From contig OZ026838.1 in the NCBI GenBank assembly GCA_964023205.1, positions 26,129,843 to 26,193,842 on the forward strand: DNA of 64,000 nucleotides, in the 5' to 3' direction. Every line of letters starts with the position of its first letter. Positions within the stretch are counted from its first letter, which is position 1. Shown one piece after another: positions 39,501 to 49,000 of the stretch. Both the position numbers and the translations under genes were made by a program. The DNA is from Lutraria lutraria. Its lineage: Eukaryota; Mollusca; Bivalvia; Venerida; Mactridae. The notes under the pieces are model-generated. The model was not told the origin of the DNA, ran no database searches, and saw only the letters and a list, made by a program, of their open reading frames with translations.

Positions 39501-39781
39501 AACTCGAAATAATCCATAAGCACTTCTAGTGAGAAGGCTGCATGACCATCTACAGGACTGAAAAGTTGCCTAAAAAATAATGCTTAATGCAAAGAACTGC
39601 TCTTTAATTCAAAAGAATGAGTCATCATGAAATAAGAATTAAAGAAATCGTAGTCACCATGAACATCCTTCTGGGAGACATCATGAATTCTTATCAAGTT
39701 GGAAACTTCTTTAATGTCGCCATTATAAACAGCCTGATGTAATGGGAAGTCCGCCCCAATAGAACACTTATCATCTTCCAT
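24571..39781 (-). CDS. ANKRD13C: Ankyrin repeat domain-containing protein 13C (ANKRD13C)-like
   Basis: Coding exons, 5' to 3': 39658-39781, 31779-31820, 30964-31068, 30431-30562, 30126-30192, 28706-28850, 28033-28164, 27676-27743, 26847-26931, 26094-26237, 25673-25701, 25083-25183, 24571-24704. All have GT/AG boundaries and compatible phases, giving 435 aa. The N-terminal ankyrin region (DFPLHQAVYNGDIKEVSNLI; NTPLHLAVM; WSPLAEAISYGD) precedes the GPCR-chaperone domain: LPSDLCKIHKKG, DILMRSDIMAA, FSRAQTGWLFREDKT, SWEEYI, and a C-terminal TRFPDL. This order matches vertebrate ANKRD13C, an ER-associated protein reported to regulate folding and trafficking of prostanoid GPCRs; it lacks the extended N-terminus of the human protein. 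The start is the first in-frame ATG. Intron 1 is 7.8 kb and packed with transposons. It shares a short divergent promoter region with the receptor gene at 40008. Confidence 0.95.
24755..24910. repeat. SINE-body-like repeat in ANKRD13C last intron
   Basis: Contains TTTTTCAGTTATATAC, AACAAGTTTTCCAGGAC and TATTCTAACCAGTACTAACT, also seen at about 42620-42870. It probably belongs to a tRNA-derived SINE whose head is preserved only in the second copy. Confidence 0.5.
25826..26037. repeat. Possible diverged family D repeat
   Basis: CCATGTCCTTGACTTTTGAC, CTACTGACCTGAAAATGC, then CAAACAGACAAAAAGACAGA and CGGGGCATAAAAC follow the same order of motifs as the dispersed repeat at 20514-20748, but are strongly diverged. 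Confidence 0.4.
26292..26429. repeat. Dispersed repeat family D copy 2
   Basis: Begins AACAAGAAGTGTTTATGAAA, contains CATGTGCAAAGCAATATACC and ends CTTTGAAAGTGGGCATAATT. Shorter than the copy at 20514 by internal deletion. Confidence 0.7.
27124..27295. mobile_element. MITE family B copy 2
   Basis: Right end GGAGAGGTTGCACTG followed by TA; internal AACCTCTCTAGAGCAACAAC and GGGTGTTGCTTTGGAGAGG. The left end is decayed (GCAACCACTCCACAGTGGCC). In an ANKRD13C intron. Confidence 0.7.
27800..27890 (-). repeat. SINE family S2 fragment
   Basis: Contains AAACAGCCAGGGTCGTCCTC, GAAGACCCTAGGCTTACAGC and GGGTAGAACCGCCAACC, matching the body of the longer copies at 23940 and 29905. No head. Confidence 0.5.
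28471..28672. repeat. Degenerate ~10-bp minisatellite (GTATGAAACA)
   Basis: About twenty imperfect units of the type GTATGAAACA / GTATGAAAAAGC follow each other within an ANKRD13C intron. Because the unit is not a multiple of three and rarely yields a stop, both strands carry open reading frames here (for example 28523-28849 plus), which I regard as by-products. Confidence 0.8.
29905..30108 (-). repeat. tRNA-derived SINE family S2
   Basis: Body motifs AGGGTCATTTTCC, GATGGGAAAAGACC, AGCTTCCTCACATGAGAAAT and head-like GATAGAGACCACTCCCTCTA line up with the copy at 23940. Located just downstream (on the minus strand) of ANKRD13C exon 5. Confidence 0.55.
30711..30905. repeat. Tandem repeat with alternating long units
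   Basis: About four units, each containing CCCTGYGGTAYA, CATCAGAATAGTTG and ACAACTACA or ATGTATTAGGTTCTACAG. Some units carry an extra TTAGGTTCTACAG block, so unit length alternates. Lies just beyond the 3' splice region of ANKRD13C exon 3 (30964-31068). Confidence 0.75.
31199..31411 (-). repeat. tRNA-derived SINE family S1
   Basis: Contains TACGCCCCTTTTCAACAGTC, AACCAGTACTAGACTCCTAT, CATAAAGAGACATGGTTGG and a head region AGTCAGCGACCTTAACCACT. Located in the ANKRD13C intron between exons 2 and 3. Confidence 0.75.
32962..33105. mobile_element. Fold-back element with 8-bp target duplication
   Basis: Arms at 32970-33026 and 33041-33097 are 57-bp inverted repeats with one mismatch, separated by a 14-nt loop. 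The 128-bp hairpin is flanked directly by the 8-bp repeat ATTGTGAA (32962-32969 and 33098-33105). Almost the whole element is stem. An 8-bp duplication fits hAT or P-type transposition; the end CACAGACGC does not identify the superfamily. In ANKRD13C intron 1. Confidence 0.9.
33200..33387. mobile_element. MITE family B copy 3
   Basis: Left end TA-CAGTGCAACCTCTCTTAG, internal AACCTCTCTAGAGCAACAAC, right end GAGAGGTTGCACAG followed by TA. About 188 bp, 95 bp from the fold-back element. Confidence 0.75.
33780..34124. mobile_element. TTAA-flanked inverted-repeat element 2 (345 bp)
   Basis: Flanked by TTAA at 33776-33779 and 34125-34128. Left end AGGGGCATACCTTACAACT, right end AGTTGTAGGGTATGCCCCT (one mismatch, inverted). 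Same outer end sequence as element 3 at 41220-41791. No ORF of note; non-autonomous. Confidence 0.85.
35120..35340 (-). repeat. SINE family S2, diverged copy
   Basis: CAAGCAGTCAGGTTATATGG, AACATTGGAGGATGACCC, GGTGGATTTGAATTC and AGTCAGAGACCATAAC follow the order of the copy at 23940. The tRNA-like head is weak. Confidence 0.45.
36662..37605. mobile_element. 944-bp TA-flanked element, pogo/Tigger-like ends
   Basis: Begins CAGTTGAATCTCGTTATCTC and ends with the near-exact inverse (GACATAACGAGATTCAACTG), each flanked by TA. Subterminal copies of the motif GATAAnCGAAATTTGA follow the left end and precede the right end several times (about 36707-36734 and 37395-37590). No transposase ORF is left, so it is non-autonomous. 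TA target and CAGT-start ends with repeated inner motifs fit pogo/Tigger families; assignment is inference. In ANKRD13C intron 1. Confidence 0.8.
38045..38222. repeat. Dispersed repeat family G copy 1
   Basis: Starts ACAGGGCTTTCACCTGACC, contains GGTCATATTTCATTATTTG and ends TGACCCTCAACTTACGAGG then AAAAACCCTAGTG. Relatives: 50701-50909, 61626-61826 and partial ones near 47020 and 57205. Ends look weakly inverted (ACAGGG... / ...AACCCT). Confidence 0.5.
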
Positions 39782-40007
39782 AAATGCGTTAAATATTGAC
39801 AATTTTCTATGAATTTTGTTGTGATGCTGTTGTTGGTATCGGTGCCGTTATATTAGGAATGTCGTGATAAAAATCACGTGATGTGTAATTTAGTGATGTC
39901 TGACCTTTGTTTACACAGGTGAAAAATAATTTTTTCATCGCTTCCTTGTTGTTCAGTAATATGCGGAGGCAGAAATTCTTAACTGCTGTCAACTTATTCC
40001 ATCAAAG
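39782..40007. promoter_or_regulatory. Divergent promoter region between ANKRD13C and the receptor gene
   Basis: Only 226 bp separate the ATG of the ANKRD13C-like gene (minus, 39781) from the ATG of the receptor gene (plus, 40008). Both genes are complete, so their 5' ends and core promoters must lie in or overlap this interval unless upstream non-coding exons exist. No TATA box is obvious. Co-regulation is an inference. Confidence 0.55.
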
Positions 40008-43000
40008 ATGATTCTCTTGGTCATCCTAACCGGATTTTCTATCGGTGAGTGAAATTTAATAATGAGAAAATAACACCTGTAATTTGTAAAGTTGAATAAA
40101 ATTCGGACGGAAAGGTTTCCGGATAGTAATCATTACTAATTAAGTTTTGTGAAAAGATTAGTGCACTGTCTTTATTTTGCAACATTAATAAAGATCATTT
40201 CAAGTTGCTAAGTTGCTGCCTTGAATATTCATTTTGATACTCCTTCATGTCAATTTTAAACAAGACGCGAACTCAAATAAAATAGGCTGACAAACATTTC
40301 CTAATTATGTTTGGGTACTGAGTAGCCTTTCTTATTCGGCTTTTCGGTATGAAGACTTCATGAACGAATTTGGTCATCATCTTAGCCTGTTAGGGGCAGG
40401 ACCTAATCGAAAAAATTGTCTCGCCGTCACAGTCTAATTACTTAGACTAGGGTATACTATTACTAAACTAAGGTAGAACTGGCTGTAAAGTTCAATTTGT
40501 TTCAAATCATAAAGAAACCAAAACTTGTTAAGCTTGTTAAATATCCAATGAATGTGTCATGAATGACCCTTTTAATATTGACATCAACTAGTGACTATAA
40601 AAGCTACATTGAACTGCTAAAATATATGCATAGTGTGGCTTGTTTTCCCTTGGTAGGCTTAATTGAATTGATTTGTATACTGACTTAATTTTTACTGTAC
40701 TTATAAGCACTAAGTAAATATGATTTGATTTATTAGATACTTGAGCATAATATTATTTTGTCCAAAATTGCCGTCCAATTTGACAGTATAGCAGCTGTAA
40801 GATAATGTGTTTTTGCTTGTATGAATTGGTGTATGTACATACTACATCCATTTTACCTGAAAGAGTATGTTCTGATGTTACTGCTTTAGAGACTGTGTAG
40901 AAGTATTATTCTTAATTTTCTTCATTAATTTTGTGCTACGAAAAAAATCTGTCCTTACTCAACTCCAATCTTGCACATTACCTTTAAATATTCAAACAGG
41001 ACGTTTTCTAAATATTCCAAGAGAATCTAGGATATGCAAGCAATGTAATACTGGATTAGTTGAAACTGAGATTCATTTTTATCTTTATCTGTCAAAATTT
41101 CGCGATCTTAAGAGATAAACTTTACTTAGACATTTCGCCCCTAAATATTATTAACCACAATGATTTCTATGACACTCTTAAGAGACTTTTTTGTATTCCA
41201 GAAGCTATTAAAGCCTTAAAGGGGCATGCCCAGGAACTGCTGTGTCTTGGGTTTTATACACCAAAAATGCGTTTATCACTTGTAAAAACAATTATTACCG
41301 AAAAGTCAAAGAAGAATGTGCCTTCAAAAATGGCCCTATAACGCACGTGTGGGTATTTATATGCCGGTTTAAATAAAAGGCTTACAAGCCTTTTATTGAC
41401 GACAACGATATTTCCGATTCGTCTGAGAATTTAACTTAGCGTGCGTGCTGCCTTTCAAGCAGCAAAACAATGATATTTACCTATAATTGATCGATAGATA
41501 AGCTTTATGTCGCAAACAATGAACATGACATGAGCAATACTTACCATTTCACAGTTTGTTGACATTTTTTCCGCTTTTGACAGATCCTGAAAGGGTCGAG
41601 TTATGAAAATGACGAATATTTTCTAAGGCGTAATCGGCAGGTTTGGTAAATCTTGAAATGTGTATTTTGAGTCAAATAGCCCGCGGGACATTTGGTTAAT
41701 ATTTTACAGGACTTTCATTAATTGATTTTGGCATTCAAATGATACCAATTTGATTTATATTCGAGACGCTTCAGTTCCAGGGTATGCCCCTTTAAGTATT
41801 TTCATCAATGAAGCCTTAAAATGTTGAATCTAATTATTATTAACGTTTCTTCTGTAAATTTCCTCCTACATCATATATTTTTCATTGTTTAATATTATAC
41901 CGTTATATTGTACCTGCATATTTTGATTTAATCACAAACTGTGTCTATGTAACTTATAAATATTTTTATTTTCCTTTCAATTCCGTGTTTATATACTATA
42001 TATTTCGTGTAAAATGTAAAATTATAATAAGTGACTGATAAGCCTTATTAGGCTGATTTTTTGCAAAATATTCATGTATTATGTAACGTTGTATATTTCT
42101 TTATTATGCCTGTCACTATAATAAATAAACTATATATATATAAAATTATGTCTTTATGTTGGATTCAAGTGTTATGAATTGATCTTAGTCATGATAGCTT
42201 AAATGTTGGTATAGATAGAATATTTTTGTTTGCTTTCAGTGTCAGCAAACAATTGCTCCAGTAATTGTTTGTATGGGGATACATTCTGCAATCCGTCCAC
42301 CCTAAAATGTACATATGGATGTAAGCAAGGATGGAAGGAGCCAGACTGCAAGAATAGATGTGCAATTAATTCATGTACAGCTTGTACCGTAAGATCCCTC
42401 GGGGAAGAATGTTCTAGGTATTATTATGTATTATGTAATTGATAACGATATAATTATATTGAGCTAAAATGAATCTGATAATTTTTGTAATGATGTGTTG
42501 ATTGCAATTTTGTGAATACACCCTGAAGAAGATGAATTGTACCCTTCCCAATATCTGCCACAATAAGCTGTGATTCTCTTGAAACAGACAGTTGGGATGA
42601 AGCTATCACCTTATTCTTTTTTTGTGTTTATTGACTATTTTTCAGTTATATACGGCGGTTGATTCACTTAGCAAGTTTTCAATCTTGGACTGTATTCTAA
42701 CCAGTAATAACTTACTGGTAACCCTCCCATGAGGATTCAGCAACTTCTCCACATGTTGTCAAATTGTCATGGAAGCGTTTGACCTGTTGCGACTGGGAAT
42801 CAAACCAATATCGATCACCAGGCTACAAATCCAGCACTCTAACCCCTGGATTATAGCTGCGGCCCTGGGATTAAGCTATCCTCTGTAGTCAGTTGAATTG
42901 AGTTAAATTCTATAAGAAGCTGTCAATCATCAGTTAAATTCTATAAGAATATTCTTAAGCTGTCAATCATCAGTATAATTATTAGTATTACATACTGTCA

Positions 43001-46000
43001 CAAAGCTGTAAGTTGCATGATTCCTAGAATCTTTCATTTTATACCAAGTGATAAATGTACATTTGTAGTACTAGTTTGCTTATATTTCATATTTTCTACT
43101 GTCTTTGTTTGTTTATATCAAGTTTTACACCCCTTTCCAACGGTGTGAGTCATATGTGGCAGACAGTTCACCTAAGTATCATCCTGGGAAGAACCAGTAC
43201 TAGATTCCCATCATCCGTAAGCAGCTGCGTACTTTCTCACATTTCTACTGTCTATTAGAGATATATTATTTATTTTCTATTGCAGTTGTTCAGCAGGAGT
43301 GTTTGGACCTCTATGTAATATAGAATGTAGTGAACATTGCTTACCAGGTTATAATCATCATTCTTGTGACTTCTTTGGTAACTGTCTATATGGATGTGAC
43401 TTACCATATACTGGATCTCAATGCCTTGATCAAGATTGTCCATTTGACAACTGTCGTAAATGTGATAAGTTCTCGTCAAACACTTTGTTTTGTTCCTATT
43501 GTACTGAAGGTTAGTATATAGCATTACCCTGGATATTACAGGAACAAACAGTGCTGTTATTTTACCTGTACATGCTTGTCTTTAAAAAAAGTTTAAAATT
43601 GGTAGACACATTTTACTAACAGTTGTATGATGTAAGAAAATATAGTACAAAGTACATTATAGTTTCTCTTATTAGTGTTACTGGCTTCATTCTTTTTTTA
43701 AATTAAATGTGGATTTAACAACGAAACATATTAACTTTCGAACTGTGTTAGTCAATGTTTTGGCTCAACTGCCTTTATAAAGACATAACAATAAAATTAT
43801 TAAATCACGGATGTTACGTCATAATATATTTCATTTTTAAGTAAACGTTTATCTTTAGTCATGATTTTATGTGTCAAATATCATTGTTTTAAATGACTAC
43901 TATTAATGAAACATATATATACAGCATCAGCAATGAACAGTACTTTTGTGTAAATATGCTGACCCTAATTTATTATTGACAATTCATTACTGCCTAATTC
44001 ATTAATTGTTAGGATTCTAGTAGCTGCCTTATCTTATGATTGTGATGCCGCCTTATTTTATGGAAAGTTTATTAACATAGTTACCTTATTGTGATATTTT
44101 GAGTTGTTAAGAGTATAAAGTTATTTTTAGTGTATAGAAGGTATTCAAGCTGTGATGATAGATATACCATTATGTTTTCAGGGTACTATTGGTATCCAGA
44201 ACAAAATCAATGCTATCAATGTCCCCAAAATTGTTTACAAGAGAGGAGTATTTGTGACCGTCATTCTGGTCATTGTGATGAATGCAAGTCTGGTAGGTTT
44301 GGTGAAAAGTGCCAGTATGAATGTGAGATCAAAGACTGCAAAACCTGTCAACGCAAACACAGCAAAATAAACTGTAAAAGTTGCGAAGACGGCATGTACC
44401 CAAGTGAGTTATATTCAAACAGCTTCATATTTAATATTGTTAGCTTGGCTGTTTTCGAAGAAAAAGTCAAGCTCTCATAATTGTGATCACTAGGTTGTCT
44501 GCATATGTGGAAAAAACTTTAATGTAGCTCATAACTCAGGAATCACAAAAGGTAGCAACATGACACTTCATAAGTGGATAGATCTAACTGAGGCGGTGAA
44601 CAGACGGCACCACTTGTGGTGCGCGTTTAAAGTTGTTTTATGGTGCATCAGTAACTAATGGTATGTAGCATGCAAACAGCATCATATCTAGGCTTAGGTT
44701 TGTACAAAGGGGTTAAAATAAACTTTCTGTATAGCACATGGTTTTGATTGCACTAGAGAGATGTTTCTCCAAGGTTTATATACATGTTGTATTTGCTACC
44801 AATCAACCCTGTTATGTTACTATCTAGAGAAATTAATGGAGTGGATTGATAAATTTTGTTTTATAAAATGTGATGCACTTCAGTCAATGCTTTGTGCGTA
44901 CATCCGTCTATTCATGCATATTATGTATTTTTATGTCAATATCTTATCAGTATGTTGAATGATATTTAATTCAAACTCATTTACACCTGCATTTATTAGA
45001 TGTATGACATTATTCATGTCAAATTGTTTCTGGTTCCATGCTCATTAAAGATAGGATAGATAGGAAGATGAATTTATTTTTATTGTTTTCGGAAGCTTGT
45101 AAAAAGGTAATAAAGTGAGATGATGGATGTACTGTTTCTTGGACCTAAAAAGTCTGGGGTCTGGGGGGGGGGGATTTGGATAGGTTAGGTAACCAGAAAC
45201 AAACAACAGTTTGTTAAGGCCTAAGGTGATCCTTTCATTTATTTTAGGTGATGATGGATTGACCTGTTTGTCATGTGACAGTCAGCATTGTTTAGGGATG
45301 TGTGATAGTTCTACAGGGGAATGTAAAAATGGCTGCCTACAAGGATGGTATGGTGAGGGATATAAGTGTGATAAACAATGCACCATACAAGAGTGCACTA
45401 AGTGTGCATTGAACTATTATAGAAATACTGAATGTTTGGCTTGTATCGCTAGATTTTATCTACATAATGATCAGTGTGTTAAGTGCCCAGATAATTGTTT
45501 GAATACTTGTGATAGAAATTCTCCCAAGTGTATACATGGTTGCAAGACAGGTACCTATGGTGACAGGTGTGAATTTCTGTGCAGCGATGGCTGTGTTAAT
45601 AATACATGTGCCTCCGTCACTGGACACTGTGATTGTAAACAGGGTTGGTACGGTGAAACATGTAACCGTAATTGTCCAGTGCATTGTTTACAATGTGAAT
45701 CTTTTACAAATGGTAAATGCAAGGCATGTGAACCCCAGCGCTATGGACCTACATGTGAAAAAATATGCAGTTCGTACTGTCAGCCCAATTCTTACAGTGG
45801 GTATGTATATTGCGATCAGGACACAGGTAAATGTTCAAATGGATGTCAACAGGGTTACTTTAATGATACATGTGAAAGTGTATGTAATCAGAATTGTGAA
45901 TCACAGGCATGTGATGCAGTCACTGGTAAATGCACTGCTGGATGTACACAGAATTATTACGGTGATTTTTGTGAAAATCCATGTCCAGAGAATTGCTTAC

Positions 46001-49000
46001 ATGTTTTAGTTGGGTACAAGCGCACTTGTAATGCTGCTGTTGGAAGATGTTTAGAAGGCTGTGAACCTGGTTGGTACGGTGAATACTGTAACAAATCTTG
46101 TAATTACAGATGTAAGGATAATGTATGTGATCATCAGTCCGGGGAATGCTTACATGGCTGTATCCAGGGTTATACAGGTGCAAACTGCGATCTTATATGT
46201 CGCACAGGGTGTAATAATGATTGCAGCCCTAATTGTTATAACAATGGGTGTGATAAATCCACGCAGACTTGTTCAGCTGGGTGTATACAAGGCTGGTATG
46301 GTTCTTCATGCTTGGATCTATGCAATAACAATTGTTACGCTAAAAGTTGTGAACAGGACTCAGGAAATTGCCTTGGTTCCTGTATCCATGGTTACTATGG
46401 TGTTAGGTGTGACATGGCTTGTAACTCCAACTGTTTAGATAACGTTTGTGACAAATTTACAGGTAAGAATTTTAATGCTTTTTTGCTTAATATGCACTCT
46501 ATGTTTACCTTTTATATAATTCTATTTATAACTACATGTATATTGTACTTTGTATTTACCATTGTATACATTCTTTTTACCTATTCTAATCTTTACCTTT
46601 TTACACAATTCAGAATTGCATGACCTTTTGTAGTTACTTTAAATTTGTATATATAGACCCTCCTCCATGGTTGAGTGGTGAAGGTCGCTGACTTCAAATC
46701 ACTGTAACCTCTCACTGATAGAGGGTCGTTGGTTTGAGCCCAGCTACCAACCATGTCTCTTTATGTGAGAAAGGAGGCAGTTGCTTACGGAGGATGGGAG
46801 TCTAGTACTGGTTCTTCCCAGGAGAATTGTCAGCTCATATGATAAGAGGTGTAAAACTCAATCAAACAAACAAACATACTTATGGATTGTATTTTCGCAT
46901 GTACCGTAAAAACTCTGTCCACCCTGAATGTTTATCATCACATGCTGGATGTTCACTTGACATCAAAATGATAATGATTGGAAGAGTCAACACAATTTCC
47001 TACAAAAGTCATAGTAAATTTGATCCTTTGGTATAAATTCTCAAGAGTTATAAGCTTTATTTCATTACTTACAAGAGTCAAAATGCCATTTTAAGGCTCA
47101 AATGAGATCAAGTACTATGTATTATCATGTGAAATAGTTTTACAAAATCTCTTGACCCCGATACAAAATGTACAAAATTACTGAGGCACATCTTTGATTG
47201 TTATTTTATTTACTGTTGTAGGAACATGTTCTAAAGGTTGTAAAGCATCTTATTATGGTGACATGTGTATCAATTCATGTCCTGGTATGTGTAAGGATAA
47301 TCTGTGTGGTAGATTCACTGGTCATTGTAATTCTTGTGGATTAGGAAAACGTGGAAAATTATGCTATGAAGGTATATTTGTGTTGTTTACTTTAAATCTA
47401 TGGGCAGGTATAGTGCCATTTTATCAAACTGTCAAAGATGCATAATTTCACAGTCAATTCTTGCATTTATTTTTGGCTTCGGTAGAATTTGGTTGCTTTT
47501 GTAATCTGTACAATGATTTTTGTTGTAATAGTTGTTGATTGTATAATCATGTATTTAAGAATGCGCTACATAATGTTATATAAAGTTTAAAACATGCTGA
47601 ATGAGACATTCCCTTACAGTAAAATAAACGAAAACTATTGACTGTGGTAAGAAGCTAAAAATAATCACTTTCAGTGACCGTGTAATTATTTAGCTTTAAC
47701 AGTTTAATAAAATTGCACTATACTTCAAATCAAGTGATACATAATGCTATTATCATCTGTACTCATGTAAATATCAAAATCCATTTTTAAAGTTATAAAA
47801 CTTTAAGTACAGATCGGGTGTTTTTATCCAAAGAGTCTGTATTTATAATTTTAATGGCTTTATTACTTCAAGATTTTTTAATTGTTAAGGTATTTAAAAT
47901 ATATATCATAACAATATTATAACTCAAATACTTCAATGGTCCTATATCATTATATATAGACTCTATTTCATGAGGTTTTTCTACATGTCTGATTGTTAGA
48001 CACTATCAGTGGTTTTTATACTCTATATATTATGTTGTTTTTTTATCACAGATTGTATACTGGGAACATACGGTGAGAACTGTGAATTTAAATGTGGAGA
48101 ATGTAATGGCTCTCAGCCATGTGATCCCGTGCATGGGACCTGTCCATCAGGCGGAGGGTGTAAGCCAGGATACACTGGTAGCATGTGCCAAAAAGGTAAT
48201 TCTTTATACATGATGGTGCTGGAAGAAAGTCTGATGTCTACAACAACGTCCTTATAACTTATTTTTAGCTGAACCTGCCTCCTTGGCCGAGTGGTCAATA
48301 TGTTCTTAATATATAAAGAAACAAAAAGCAACATTTCTGGTCAAAGACACAAGATTTCTTGACAGAAAAAATTGCTTGAGTCCATTATTAACAATTTTTT
48401 TCTTGAAACTGGGGCCATGTGATCAAATATGTCAAACAGAAGATTTCCCATGTGAAGTTTTATTAATAAACTTTGATATTTCAACTTGCAGCTTTACAGT
48501 CTGAAGTTGATAGGACTGATGAAAATGTCAACATGGATGTTGTAATAGGCTGCAGTGTGGCAGGTTTTATTTGTATCATACTATTAGTACTGGCTGCCAT
48601 CTTCTATTCACGGACTCGAAATAAAGCCAGGCAGCAGAAAGCACAGGAGCCTGTGGTTGTGTATAGAGAATCTAACGTACGAATCGTAAGTACATGTACA
48701 GTACATTCAGATGATAGCTTGAAATTTGTGTACCCTATCCTCAACCCTCTCTGATAGTTTTTTTTCTGTTACACTGCACTACTTGTCACAGGTATGTAAG
48801 CAACTTTCGTCTCTTCTATACAGTCAAAATGTGAACAAAGGCCATTCATGGGAAAGATATAAGATGGCCTTTATTGGCAGTTGGCCTTTATTTAGAGGTC
48901 ATTTTGTTCTAGATATTCAATGATGGTTTTTAAAAGAATTGCCTTTATTCACAGGATGGCCTTTATTCCAAGGTGGCCGCTATACTTAAAGTTTGAACTT

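Noticed and set aside
45460..46438. Overlapping ORFs on both strands within receptor exon 5
   Set aside because: Shadow frames of the cysteine-rich EGF-like coding exon, whose frame is fixed by splice phase and Cys pattern.
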